From assembly GCA_001579985.1 (NCBI GenBank), contig LRSR01005935.1, forward strand, positions 1 through 30,794: a stretch of DNA of 30,794 nucleotides, given 5' to 3'. A program made the position numbers and the translations under genes. Numbering within the stretch: the first letter of the stretch is position 1; the number at the start of each line of letters is the position of its first letter. The DNA is from Hypsibius dujardini. Taxonomy: Eukaryota; Tardigrada; Eutardigrada; Parachela; Hypsibiidae. The notes beneath the pieces were generated by a model that was not told the origin of the DNA, searched no databases, and saw nothing but the letters and a program-made list of their open reading frames with translations. Below are positions 10,065 through 20,182 of this stretch, piece by piece.

Positions 10065-11430
10065 CTCGGCGGAGGACTCGGTTACATTAAATTTGCTTTG
10101 ATAATCTGCTTTCTTTCCTGTGAACGTTTTTTGCTCCGGTAATGTAAGAGCACTTTCATGGAGAAGCGCACCTTCTATCAGAATTAGTATATTATTGATT
10201 CTCTCTAAACATTGCCAGCCCCTTTCGGAGAGAGATTCCTTAAATCTTTGATCGGTTCCTTCGGGCATGTAAGACTAATATCCAATTCACAAACACACTA
10301 TCTAGGCAGAAACGCGCAAGCAACTTTGAAACTTCACAGACAGACTAAAGAATAACCGAGTGACTCCATGACAAAATGAATTGCACAACATGGTGAAATT
10401 AAGCGGGACCAAATGACTTCCGGAACAGTTTAAGAATAAACGAACATAACCAAACGGCACAGCGACACTACTACAAAACAACCAACGAACGGATCACCGT
10501 ATTAGACTGACGAAACAAAACGGTGTGACTGTACTTATCAAAGGAAGGAACGAAAGAAAGAAGGAACGAACAAATTAATAAACCAAGGAACGAACGTGGA
10601 TATGGAAAACAGAATACAACGGTGCGAATCTATTGAATGAGAGGAACATTTTAGGACTGATAAACGAACAGAGTAAAACTGGGATACAGATAATCAATGA
10701 ACAAACGAACGCACGCAGTGGTCTGTCGGGCCGAATTAACTGTGCAAATTTATCAAATAAAGGAACAGATGAATGAAACGTTGCGCGAGGATCGAATCAG
10801 ACGAACAAACGAACAGCTCTGAAACCATAAATAAACGGAACAGAACAAAGTTGCGTCGAGAACGTCATGTCACAAACTTATCCGCGTAAAAAAATCACGA
10901 ATTATCATGGTATCGGTAACATAGAATGCACAGAAAATATTCATATCACACACTTTCGCCATATTTTAAAGGATGTGATTTAGCTCCTCCTCACATGCTT
11001 GTGGACACAAGTGCCCTAGCGAGCAAATAGACACAGTAAAGCGCAGACCCAGCAATAAACTGTGGGTTAAATCAACAATGACCAACGCGTTCGCCTACCC
11101 CGCTCACAAAATCCAAGGAACCACACGGAGAGAATAATCGAAGCCAGCAGCTGAGTCCTCACTTCTCTGCATAAATACCATTCAGCGCTGAATAGAGGTA
11201 CCAAGGTACACAGACAAGAAGATACTGAGTACCTCGTACAGTGTAATATGACGTGATACCGCATACACACTCTCGCTTACTTTTGCGTGTCTTCCTGTTC
11301 ACATTCAACACCGCTCCTGTATCTCTCGTATCATGCGATGCGATGCGATACATTATCTCCGCTTTATCCGTCACTCTGTGTCACACTTCCAACCTCTTGA
11401 CACGTTTCACCCTTAACAGGCACCGGAAAG
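10065..11430. other. Intergenic spacer between PLC copies 2 and 3
   Basis: This holds the copy 2 3' UTR and the copy 3 promoter region. From 10440 to 10860 it is A-rich with scattered GAACAAACGAAC-like units, a degenerate simple repeat. An AATAAA at 10435-10440 is a possible but distant polyadenylation signal. No convincing exon is seen. The copy 3 ATG at 11431 is the first Met after an in-frame TGA. Confidence 0.6.
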
Positions 11431-14400
11431 ATGACGAACCTATTAGAAGCCGGTCGTTCAGTGCTTAGATCGCTGAGTTTCGGCGGTGCAAAACATCGAA
11501 GAACCATTCCCGAAAGCGCGGTTACCATCAACGGACAAAATACCTCGCTGGAGATGGAGAACGGCACGCAGATTGAACAAATCGAATGTTAGTGTGTTTT
11601 TTATTGGAATCTGAGTGAGTGGACCTCACTGTCTTCTGACACTTTTTTTACGTTTTTTAGTTGATAAAGCTGTGCAGGTGTTGCTGAAGGGCGAGACGCT
11701 GATCAAGGTGACAGTTCATAATAAGCTGTATTCCCGATTTTACCGGCTCGATCCAGATTGCCAGACCCTGCATTACCATGATCCCGTGAGGCGTTACGGT
11801 TCCTGTCAAGCAAAATCGCGACCAAGTAAGCGCGAAGTAGAAAAGGGAAGGAAATAAAGTAATGTAACTTAATTTAATCTCAATTTTAATGAAACTTTTA
11901 TACTTTCCTATGCTAGTTCTGTCTCTGGGAAATAGATATCGCCTCTTGATTTTTTACAGAGGCCAGAAAAAGAATTGAAATTTCAGAATTATTTTAGTAT
12001 TAAAACCTGAGAAATATTAAAAAAATGTGGATGATGGATATCTATTTAATACACAATTGACAATTTAGTCGAAGGCAAAATTTTGTTATCTTGTTTGATA
12101 ATTTAGAAAAGTTAATTTTAATTTTAATCCAATCTGTAAATCTAACATTTTTATTGGTGCTCAAAAACGTGAATATTTTGTGTTGTAATTCTTGAAATTT
12201 CTTCCAGTTGATTTGCTCAGTCTAAAGGAGGTGCGAATGGGCTACAAGACGGACGTCTTCAATGCCTGCAGCAAGTCCCGGAGTTTCACGGCGCGAATTT
12301 CAGCGGACCGTTGTTTTTCGCTGATTCTGCCCAACGGGGAATCGCTCAACTTGATTGCGCCCACATCGGAGTCGCGGAAGGAGTGGGCAAATGTGATACA
12401 GCATATTATTGGAAAGGGTCAACAGGAGGATCGAGAGACTCGCATGGAAAAGTAAGAACAATTTCTGAAAAGTAGCGACCGCTCTTTAGAAGCAATGGGC
12501 GATAAATAATAATTAAATATTACGCCACATCTAAGCCCAAAAGTTCGAGAAGTGCATGACGTCATTTACGAACGATGTCTTGTTTTCGGATAATGTGTGC
12601 ACTGTATCTGTTTGTGTACTCGCATTTCCGACACGCATTCGTTTGACGATATTGATTTTCTGATGTCGCATTCCAAACGAGTGATAAACTACGTAACTAA
12701 AGTTAATCAAATAATGTTATTACTACAACAATTTTTGGCATCTGCGAAGGGATTTACAGAATTTTATCGAATACAGAAGGGATTTATAAACCGCGCGGAG
12801 GCTTACGACTTATAAGGGATTAATTACCACTGCATCATTCAGATCGAGACCATCTTTTTTTCTTGAAGTCCATATCCCCTCACATGAATTTAAAAAATAT
12901 GACTTGCGTCAGTGAGGTCTCCGTTCAGTAGTGACAAATCCAGGAATATTTCTATTGCGCCAGCGATCAACGCTCACATTGCGATCCGATTCTCAAGTGC
13001 TCCATAACTCCGTCCCAAACATCCAAAACAATTTTGGTTTAAGCCAAGTAATTACAAATAATGCTGAAGGCAAACAATGTTGAAAAATCCATAATTCCAA
13101 TTTTTATAGGAGTCAATATTTTTGGACTAAATTTGGAAGGAAAATAGAGTCATCCAATGAAATTTGAAATTATGTAAATTAATACAATTAATACAAGTAC
13201 AGCCTGCGAGGATAATGAGAATTGTGTAATTTTCCCAAAAGAATATCTACAATCAATCAATCATTGCTTGCGCAGTGGCTCAATAAAAATTTCCCTGAAT
13301 TTTTCCTCATTGAACGGAGGTCTCACTGCCGCGAGTTACACTTTTAAAATCCTGTTAGGGTTAGGGGACTTTGTCTTTCCAGAAAAAATAATTGGTCTGG
13401 ATCTGAGTTTGACACTGATAATTGATCTCATGTCAGCCAAAATTATACCAAGTGGATTTTCACGTAAATTAAACAAAACGGCTATCATTGCAGGTGGTTG
13501 AGGAAACAGTTCAAACAGGCCGATACCAGCGGTGATGGCTTCCTCAACTTCGACGAATGTATGCTGCTGCTGGACCACCTCAACCTGCACTTCTCAAAAG
13601 AACAAGCTGCCGAAATCTTTAAAGTAAATAATCATGTTAATTACACAAAATGCTCACCAGTCCCGAACGATTTGGCTTTGATAAAGAAATATTTATTTCA
13701 GAAAGCCGGAACTGTAACACGACGGCAAGCATCGGGCGAGGCTCTGGAACTGCCTCATCAGCAGGAGGTCCTGAACGCTGAAGGATTTCGACGATTTTAC
13801 GCTCTGCTTTCAGAGCGTGGGGACTTGCAGAAAATTTTCACCGAGTAGGAAAACAATAATTTTTTTTAAATTTTAAATTATTTAGGAATTTATTCTGTGC
13901 CTCGTTTTGTCGTCAGATTTGCGGAGGGTGATCATCAGACATGGACCACAAAGACCCTGCAGAAATTTCTGCGGGAAGTGCAGCACGAAGAGGACCAGAC
14001 GCTGGAGGCATGCGAGTTCATCATTAAAAGTTTCGAACCGATGGACGAAAACCAAAGTCAAAATCTGCTCGGTCTAGCTGGTAAGTCAAAACATTTTAAC
14101 TGAATCATGCTTCTCACGGATTATACGACACAATGTGACTTATTCTTTTCAGGCTTCCGGAATTACTTGTTAAATCAGCGGCAATTCTTGTTCCACTACA
14201 AAAACCGGCAGGTCTTCCATAATATGACACATCCACTGAAAGACTACTTTATTGCATCATCAGTATGTGCATGCTGCGCAAGTTTCTGACTGACTGACAA
14301 TACTTATACAGTTTCTGTTTTCTTTGATATTACACATTAGCACAATACGTACTTGACGTCAAACCAACTGACAGGAGTCAGCAGTGTGGAGGCATACATT

Positions 14401-17085
14401 TCGTGCCTTCTAACCGGCTGCCGATGTGTGGAATGTAAGGTCCGAATTATCGAAAAGAACCTGCTGTTCCTAATCACTTCCAAAAAAGTAAACAAATCTA
14501 ATACAAAAGTTCACTTGTTTAAAATTAAAACTTAACTAGAAAATTTACCTTTAATTTAATATTAATTTAATTTAATTGAATTGAATTGAATTGAATTGAA
14601 ACTTAAGTTTACGGTAAAATGTGATTAGAATAAATCACAATTTAACCAGAGACTGCACCAAACGGTCCGTGTTGTAGTGGACTGTTGGGACGGAGATGAC
14701 GGTGAGCCTGTGATAACTCATGGCCACACTCTGACGTCTAAAATCCTCTTCCGGGATGTGCTGACAACGATACGAGATTACGGCTTCAAAGCATCCCCGT
14801 AAGACGTACATTTTTTGGGGAAATTAATTACAACATTAAACTGTTGTTGCTTGCGTTTCAGGTACCCGGTGATTTTGTCCATTGAAAACCATTGCTCAGT
14901 AGAACAGCAGCACGTGATGGCGGCTCATCTGACCTCCATCCTTGGTGATAGCATTTATAACATGAGCTCGATCAACACCAATTCAGCCGCTCTACCATCT
15001 CCAGAGGACCTCAAAGGTCGTGTTATTCTCAAGGGAAAAAAGCTCAAAGCTGGAATTAGTAAACAGTCATCCGAAGAGGATGATGACATGGCACAGACCG
15101 GGATTGACGGCGCGGTTGTTGAGGAAGGAACGGGGACGAGTATGCAGCCTAAGCAACTGGAAAAATTGAAGACGAAAACGTCGGAAGCCTTTTCCAAAGA
15201 AGTCTTCCTGGGGGCTGTCAAGTTTCGGTCTTTCAAACAATCCAAAGAAACAGGCAAGTTTTTGCTGCAAATTAGCAAATAAAGCAGATAGAAAATAGTG
15301 ACAGAACGTATCAGAACAGAGATGAAGCAGAAAGATGAAGAGAAGATCAGCAATCAGAAGAAAAATAACGAGCAAACCACAGAATCGAACAGAACAAAAG
15401 TAGACAAAACAGAACAAAACTGAAATAAAATAAACAAAATGAAAAATGACAAAAAAAAATCAGAACATACAAAATATCAAAAAATAGAATGAAAGCAAAT
15501 AGCACATTTCAAAACAAAAACAGAACAGAACAAAATTAAACAGGACAAGACAAAAAAGGTAAATAAAACAGACCAGAGCAGAAATGAAGCTCAAAGAGCA
15601 GAGCAACAAAAATGTACACTAGCAATACTAGAACAGTAATGAGAAGTATGAAAAGCAAATTTCAGAACATAACAGAACACTACCGAACGAAAAACGAACA
15701 GAAAATATCAAAACAAAGCGAAAAAATTGAGCAGAACAAAATACAAAACAGAATAGAGTAAAACAGAGCGAAAGAGGACATACCAGGACACAATGATAAG
15801 CCTACAGTAGTACGGGGCACATTATGTTGAGCAGACAGAACAATATCGGCTGAAAAGATATTTTTACATTATTCTTCTCTTGCGTTAGGACATCATTCGG
15901 AAATGAGTTCTTTGTCCGAGGCTAAATTCACAGAGCTCAGCAAAACAGGACGTCACGCCCTTCTCGCCCACACTCGTCACCAATTAGTCCGGATATATCC
16001 AGGCGGCCTTCGAACCGATTCCAGTAATTACAACCCCCTTCCCATGCTCCACGCCGGTTGCCAGATTGTCGCCTTGAACTACCAAGATCGCAAGCCGGAA
16101 ACCCAAATCTACAAAGCCATGTTCAAGGACAATGGAGGCTGCGGATACCTGCTCAAACCTTCCTATATGCGAGAGCATGACATCGACGAACTGGACAAGC
16201 ACGATGAGAATCGGCAACCGGTTTCTATGAGGATAACTGTGATTAGCGCTCAACAGTTACCGAAACCGGAAGGTATCGACGATGAGGATATTAGTGATCC
16301 TTACGTGACGGTTCAGATCTTTGGGTCGTCACGCGATTGCAACAAACAAGCCACGACTTACGTCCGAAACAACGGTAAGAAACACTTTTGTTTTATTAAT
16401 TATATTAATCTAATTAAAATGATCAGTTGAATTTGTTCGTATTAGGCTTCAATCCAGTCTGGAACCAAGCCTTAGTGTTTTTGATTTATGAGCCGGAATT
16501 GGCGGTGCTTCGTTTTGAGATTAAAGACTATGACAGACGCTCCACGGACGAGACGATTGGTCACTACAGTATTCCTGTGAATTGTCTTCAACTAGGTAAG
16601 AGCGCCATTTGTGCGAGACTGTAAACTAGTAGCAACAGTGCGATCGTCAATAAAATGTGCCAAAAAAGTCTGTCAAAAAAAGGGTATCAATGGCCAGGCG
16701 AGTGAACACTGGCCGCATGGGCCAAAAAAAGAGTTCTGATTGGCCTGTTGCCTTTTCTTGATCGTTAACAGCTCAGCTGCCTTACCGCTCAGCCAAATGT
16801 GATCAGCGAATTTCCGAAATTCACTGATCGCATTTCCTTGACAGCTCTGGCTGATCACTTGTTCAAACTTGTTCATCAAAACTTTTTGATACATTTTGTT
16901 GATTGATGGCAAACGTTGACGGCCGCGCACTCGCTATTGTCTGTTCTTTTAATAATTCTTTGGCTAAGTGTGCCTAATAAAGACCGTATTTTCTAGGATA
17001 CCGACATGTGGAACTATTCGACAAGCATGATGTAAATTTAGAGCCCTCAACGCTCTTCGTGAACGTTGAAAGGAGACATTTGTGA
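11431..17085 (+). CDS. PLCD: PLC-delta-type phospholipase C, copy 3
   Basis: Complete 814-aa model; PIP2 hydrolysis to IP3 and DAG. Exons: 11431-11587, 11661-11825, 12208-12451, 13494-13623, 13702-13844, 13917-14080, 14153-14262, 14341-14434, 14678-14798, 14862-15253, 15889-16374, 16446-16595, 16997-17085. Phases agree throughout. The intron after 15253 has a GC donor (AG|GCAAGT); all others are GT-AG. Domains: a longer basic N-terminus (1-52), PH 53-188, EF-hands with canonical loop 199-210 (D-T-S-G-D-G, E at 12), X with HNTYL, ELDCWDG, ITHG and SIENHCS, an acidic linker, Y, and C2 with SDPY and DYD. By alignment with rat PLC-delta1, His372, Glu402, Asp404, His417 and Glu451 are catalytic; Lys500, Lys502 and Ser581 bind phosphates. 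All are present, so this copy has a full active site. The last intron holds a family A repeat. AATAAA at 17283-17288 may end the transcript. Confidence 0.95.
14551..14600. repeat. TTTAA/TTGAA pentanucleotide microsatellite
   Basis: Pure TTGAA units from about 14575 to 14600 follow TTTAA units, in the PLC copy 3 intron 14435-14677. Confidence 0.85.
15290..15830. repeat. A-rich degenerate CAGAACAAAA repeat filling an intron
   Basis: Most of the GC-AG intron 15254-15888 of PLC copy 3 is a purine-rich mix of CAGAACAGAACAAAA-like units with almost no pyrimidine tracts until the acceptor. No gene is seen in it. Confidence 0.75.
16641..16938. repeat. Dispersed foldback MITE-like repeat, family A copy 1
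   Basis: About 295 bp in the last intron of PLC copy 3, related to 23288-23600 and 26342-26625 in the same orientation. The ends are inverted: GTCAATAAAATGTGCCAAAAAA at the left mirrors ATCAAAAAGTTTT...CAAAATG at the right (as reverse complement). The centre is a hairpin at 16801-16829 (GATCAGCGAATTTC against GAAATTCACTGATC, one mismatch). No transposase is encoded. I could not settle the target duplication. Confidence 0.75.
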
Positions 17086-17571
17086 TCCAGTCAATTACTG
17101 TTGTCAACTGTAGCTTATGTTCACTTAGTTATCTGTTATTGGTTGTGTATTTGTGTATATTTCCAATCAAGTGATTTTCAGCATTGATGCATACACCCTC
17201 TCTCGGTAGAGCGATCCTTCTGCATGCTAAATTGCTCACGTTGATTTTAGTCATTTGACCTGGCTCCTGGAGTTTGACAAATAATAAATTATTTTCCCAC
17301 CAAGTGATATTTTTTGGATTTCATGAAGGCCTACGGGGAATACCCGTGCTGATCTGCTATCAGACAGACAATTACAGTTTGACAGACAGTACGGTTTCAC
17401 AACTTGTCCCTCCCGAAAAAGCTATCCGAAATAAGGTTACAATCAATAACGGTTTCATGTATTGTTTAAAATACCGTTTCATATTGCGTAGCAAAGCAGC
17501 ATGTCACCCTTTTTAGTTCCTGAAATAAACAAGGTGACCAAACGGAGCACCATTTATGACACCAATTTTAG
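17086..17571. other. Spacer downstream of PLC copy 3
   Basis: Holds the 3' UTR of PLC copy 3 and a candidate polyadenylation signal AATAAA at 17283-17288, about 200 bases after the stop codon. No convincing gene, RNA or repeat is visible. Confidence 0.5.
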
Positions 17572-18180
17572 GATCACGATCTGATGGGGAGGGTGAAGAG
17601 CAGCAGGAGGAGGAGCAGGAGGAGCAGGAGAAGCAGAAGGAGCAGGAGAAAGAGGAGCAGTGTCACGGGAGTTCGCGGGCACCCGGACGCAGTACGGCTT
17701 CTTAACTAAATACGTGGTGTAGTGGACTCTGAATCACGTCGACCCGTGCCAAGGAAGGGTTGGAAATATTATTATTATACAAGGAACTAGTGAACTGCAC
17801 ACTAAACTGCACTGCAAAGACTCTACAGCCAAGCGGTCCGCTTAAATAAGGCACAAATAGTACAGACACAGTAAGAAGAAGAACGAACTGTCAGAACTAA
17901 TTAACCACAACTGCACGCAGCAACTGGTTTCTAGTGTGAAAATGTAATAGCACTAAAACAAGCAGTGACTCACGAACAGAATTAAAAAAAGAGTCGTGAC
18001 AAGGAGGAGGAAACGGAGGAGGAAGAGGAGGAGGATGGATTGGTCGCAGTGCCGCTGAAGATTCCACCTGCGCTTCCAAATCACCCGAAGCAATACTGGA
18101 TAGTTGAGCACGAGAAGGGTTTGTGGCACAATATACGCCATGACTCGAACAACGAGCTGGTAGCCGGGCCACACGTTGGT
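17572..18180 (+). pseudogene. Glu/Gln-rich reading frame split by an LTR-like insertion
   Basis: An exon-like start follows TTTTAG at 17566-17571. It reads SRSDGEGEEQQ and then a long Glu/Gln/Lys tract to 17660, where a 341-bp element interrupts it. After the element the frame resumes as EEETEEEEEEDGL, followed by a non-repetitive part (about 18041-18180) with KQYWIVEHEKGLWHNIRHD. Removing the element and one 5-bp target copy puts both halves in one frame. Inside the element the left frame meets TAA within about 15 codons of the junction. The protein is not one I recognise. An acidic low-complexity stretch can arise from a GAG/CAG microsatellite, so coding status before insertion is inferred. 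Confidence 0.4.
17661..18001. mobile_element. Solo-LTR-like element, 341 bp
   Basis: It begins TGTCACG and ends CGTGACA, a perfect 7-bp terminal inverted repeat with the TG...CA ends of retroviral-type LTRs. Flanks are AGCAG (17656-17660) and AGGAG (18002-18006), a 5-bp target duplication with one mismatch. It contains a TATA-like CTTAAATAAGG near 17840. There is no internal coding region or second LTR in the window, so this is consistent with a solo LTR left by recombination of a Gypsy-type element. A non-autonomous DNA transposon is the alternative. Confidence 0.65.
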
Positions 18181-18450
18181 CAGACAATAGTTGTGGGGCG
18201 GAAGTTGAGCCTATATGTTATTAGAGAAAGTTTTAGAAATTTTTATCAACTTTCGATTAGATTCACTTTTTCTGCACTGTCAGTAGTCTTAATGAAAAAT
18301 TTAGTTCAGTTTTCTTTAGAATACAAGAAACTTAGAGCTAAGAATTTAGTTGCATTTTGCATTCCAGGGGGGATGGTCCCAGGTTAACCTGAATTAAATT
18401 CTGTTTTTATTGCTCAGCCTATCTTTCCTGTGAATGTCAACCATCCCTAC

Positions 18451-18948
18451 CTCATTCTGCATCAGATCGAATATGAAAAATGGTAAATACAATAGCTGCT
18501 GATAGGCCAATACAGCCAAGGTGGTTTTCAGGCCGGATGAGGGGCTCTTATTGCGATACCAAAAGGGTCGGAGAATGGCCAACCATCGGTCAACGCACAT
18601 GGCGTACTGCTGCAGCGGCATCATGCTGAACGTTGTCCACGTAAAGTACTTTGCCGCGCTGCAAAAGGCAGGACCGGTAAACATCAGAGCGGGTTGGGCG
18701 TTTTCGGCTAGGAGCAGATGGTGCATCACACACATGCCGAGATTAATGGACGTCAGGGATGCCACGTGGACGGTGAAGGCGGTGATGAGGCGCGGTTTGA
18801 GGAGGAACACGATGAGGACGAGGAGGTTCATCAGGCCGGACACGCTAGGCAGCGCGAATCCGAGGGGGGAAATACTGGCGAGGAATGTCCATAGCTATGG
18901 GGGTGATCCTGCGGTTGTGCCGTTGTTGTTGGAAGTCCCATTAATCAT
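18451..18948 (-). pseudogene. Rhodopsin-like GPCR fragment (TM1-TM4) with in-frame stop
   Basis: Minus-strand reading starts at an ATG at 18948 with an N-terminus bearing two Asn-Gly-Thr glycosylation sites. It meets TAG at 18897-18895 and continues in the same frame through TM1 (LMNLLVLIVFLL), TM2 with conserved-type VHVASLTSINLG, TM3 ending in CVDRWLAILRPFWYR (Asp-Arg-Trp in place of Asp-Arg-Tyr), and TM4 (TTLAVLAYQQLLYLPFFIF). A possible GT donor follows at 18450. No TM5-TM7 exons are visible downstream on the minus strand as far as PLC copy 3. Either it is a decayed fragment, or CATAG is a splice acceptor and the true first exon lies elsewhere. Such receptors sit in the plasma membrane and signal through G proteins; the ligand cannot be told. 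Confidence 0.7.
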
Positions 18949-19377
18949 GATAATAATATTCGCAGTCGTGTAAACTGTTCCGTTCTAGCGAGGGATGAAT
19001 TTCAATGAAAAAATTCGCAAAGGCCCGCTGTATTTTTTTCAGATTGTCTCGTTTTCGTAATAATTCTCAAACCATGCTATATACGTGAGGAGCGGGTTTT
19101 CATCCTTATTCCCGGATAAAAAACGTAGCAAACTGACCAAGCTTAGGATTATGCTAATGATATGAAGAGAATATGTCAAATAAGGCAATATTATTTAACT
19201 ATATTTAACTATAGAAATGATAGCAAATAGCACACACGTCCGAATTACATACAAGTAATTAGCTGTGGCAGCAGAATAGGGTTAATAAGGTAGATAGAGT
19301 TACTAAGTAAAAAAGGTATTAACGAATCAAATAGCTGTGCTGATTGGGTATGCGGACTTGTTGGGCGTGGTCCAACA
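18949..19377. other. Non-coding spacer
   Basis: AT-rich sequence without a gene. A stretch at about 19139-19163 (AAGCTTAGGATTATGCTAAT and following) nearly matches 29283-29308, a trace of another dispersed repeat. Confidence 0.5.
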
Positions 19378-19745
19378 TTAGAAGTTAAAATCTGACTAAG
19401 AAGGGATCTCAAATACTTCTGGCATATGTTGGCTGCAACAATAACTACACCCATGCCGGTTTTTCATAACACCATTTTCAGACAAAACAGAAATTAATTT
19501 CAAAATCAAATACCTCTGATAAAAAATATTTTTACAAATGCCTCTTGTTTCGGATCATATTAACAGTTATAAGGTGTGGTTAACTTAATACTACTGTCGG
19601 GTGACTGATTTATAAGCTCCCCGACCCCGAACTAATAAATTTTCAAAAACTTCTGATCAAAATTTGTGATGTGCTGGGGACCAATATACGCACTCTGTTA
19701 ATAATAGGAATGGAAGGTTCAAAATGATCGAGAGTTGTCCAAATT
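19378..19745. repeat. Dispersed repeat, family B copy 1 (empty MITE site)
   Basis: Matches 30262-30756 in the same orientation over its whole length. Shared blocks include TTGGCTGCAACAA, TTTTCAGACA, ACAAATGCCTCTTGTT and GTGATGTGCTGGGGACCAAT. It lacks the 130-bp insertion present in the second copy; the corresponding TA is 19446-19447. No coding content is seen. Confidence 0.88.
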
Positions 19746-20182
19746 CAGGGAGACATGGAAATCAGACCCCCATAACCCGATAAGTTTCAAAAAGATCAGA
19801 AACAATAGGCCGACTTCTGGACCCAATATTGAAAAAATCCATTTTCCCCCCTTTGCCCACCCCTGGACCTCATAAGGGGGTTATGGTTCCAACTTGTAAA
19901 AATCCTAAACCAGGCCCTTTGTTCAGGCGTACGGCAAACTTTTTATATCGAGTGCTTATAGTTGTATACCGAAATAGTGAAATGCCATCATCAATTATGA
20001 AATCGGAAGTGAAAGTCATTTTCCATGCAATAAGAAAACAGGTTTTGGTTTTGGCTAAGGGCAGTTTATTTTTTATGCTTATCGTTTCACCACATATATA
20101 CTCTTCTATGCGTGTGATAGGAGTCCTTGAAGCTGGCATTATCTGTCTGCCCGTATTCTTTGTTCAAGTGACTTTAACCAGA
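19746..20182. other. Region upstream of the astacin gene
   Basis: Presumed promoter and 5' UTR of the astacin gene. An upstream in-frame ATG near 20108 would add a second hydrophobic stretch ahead of the chosen start. No TATA box is obvious. Confidence 0.4.

Noticed and set aside
17897-18187. Minus-strand Pro-rich frame of 96 residues
   Set aside because: It is the antisense shadow of the Glu-rich GAG/GGA tract plus the LTR end.
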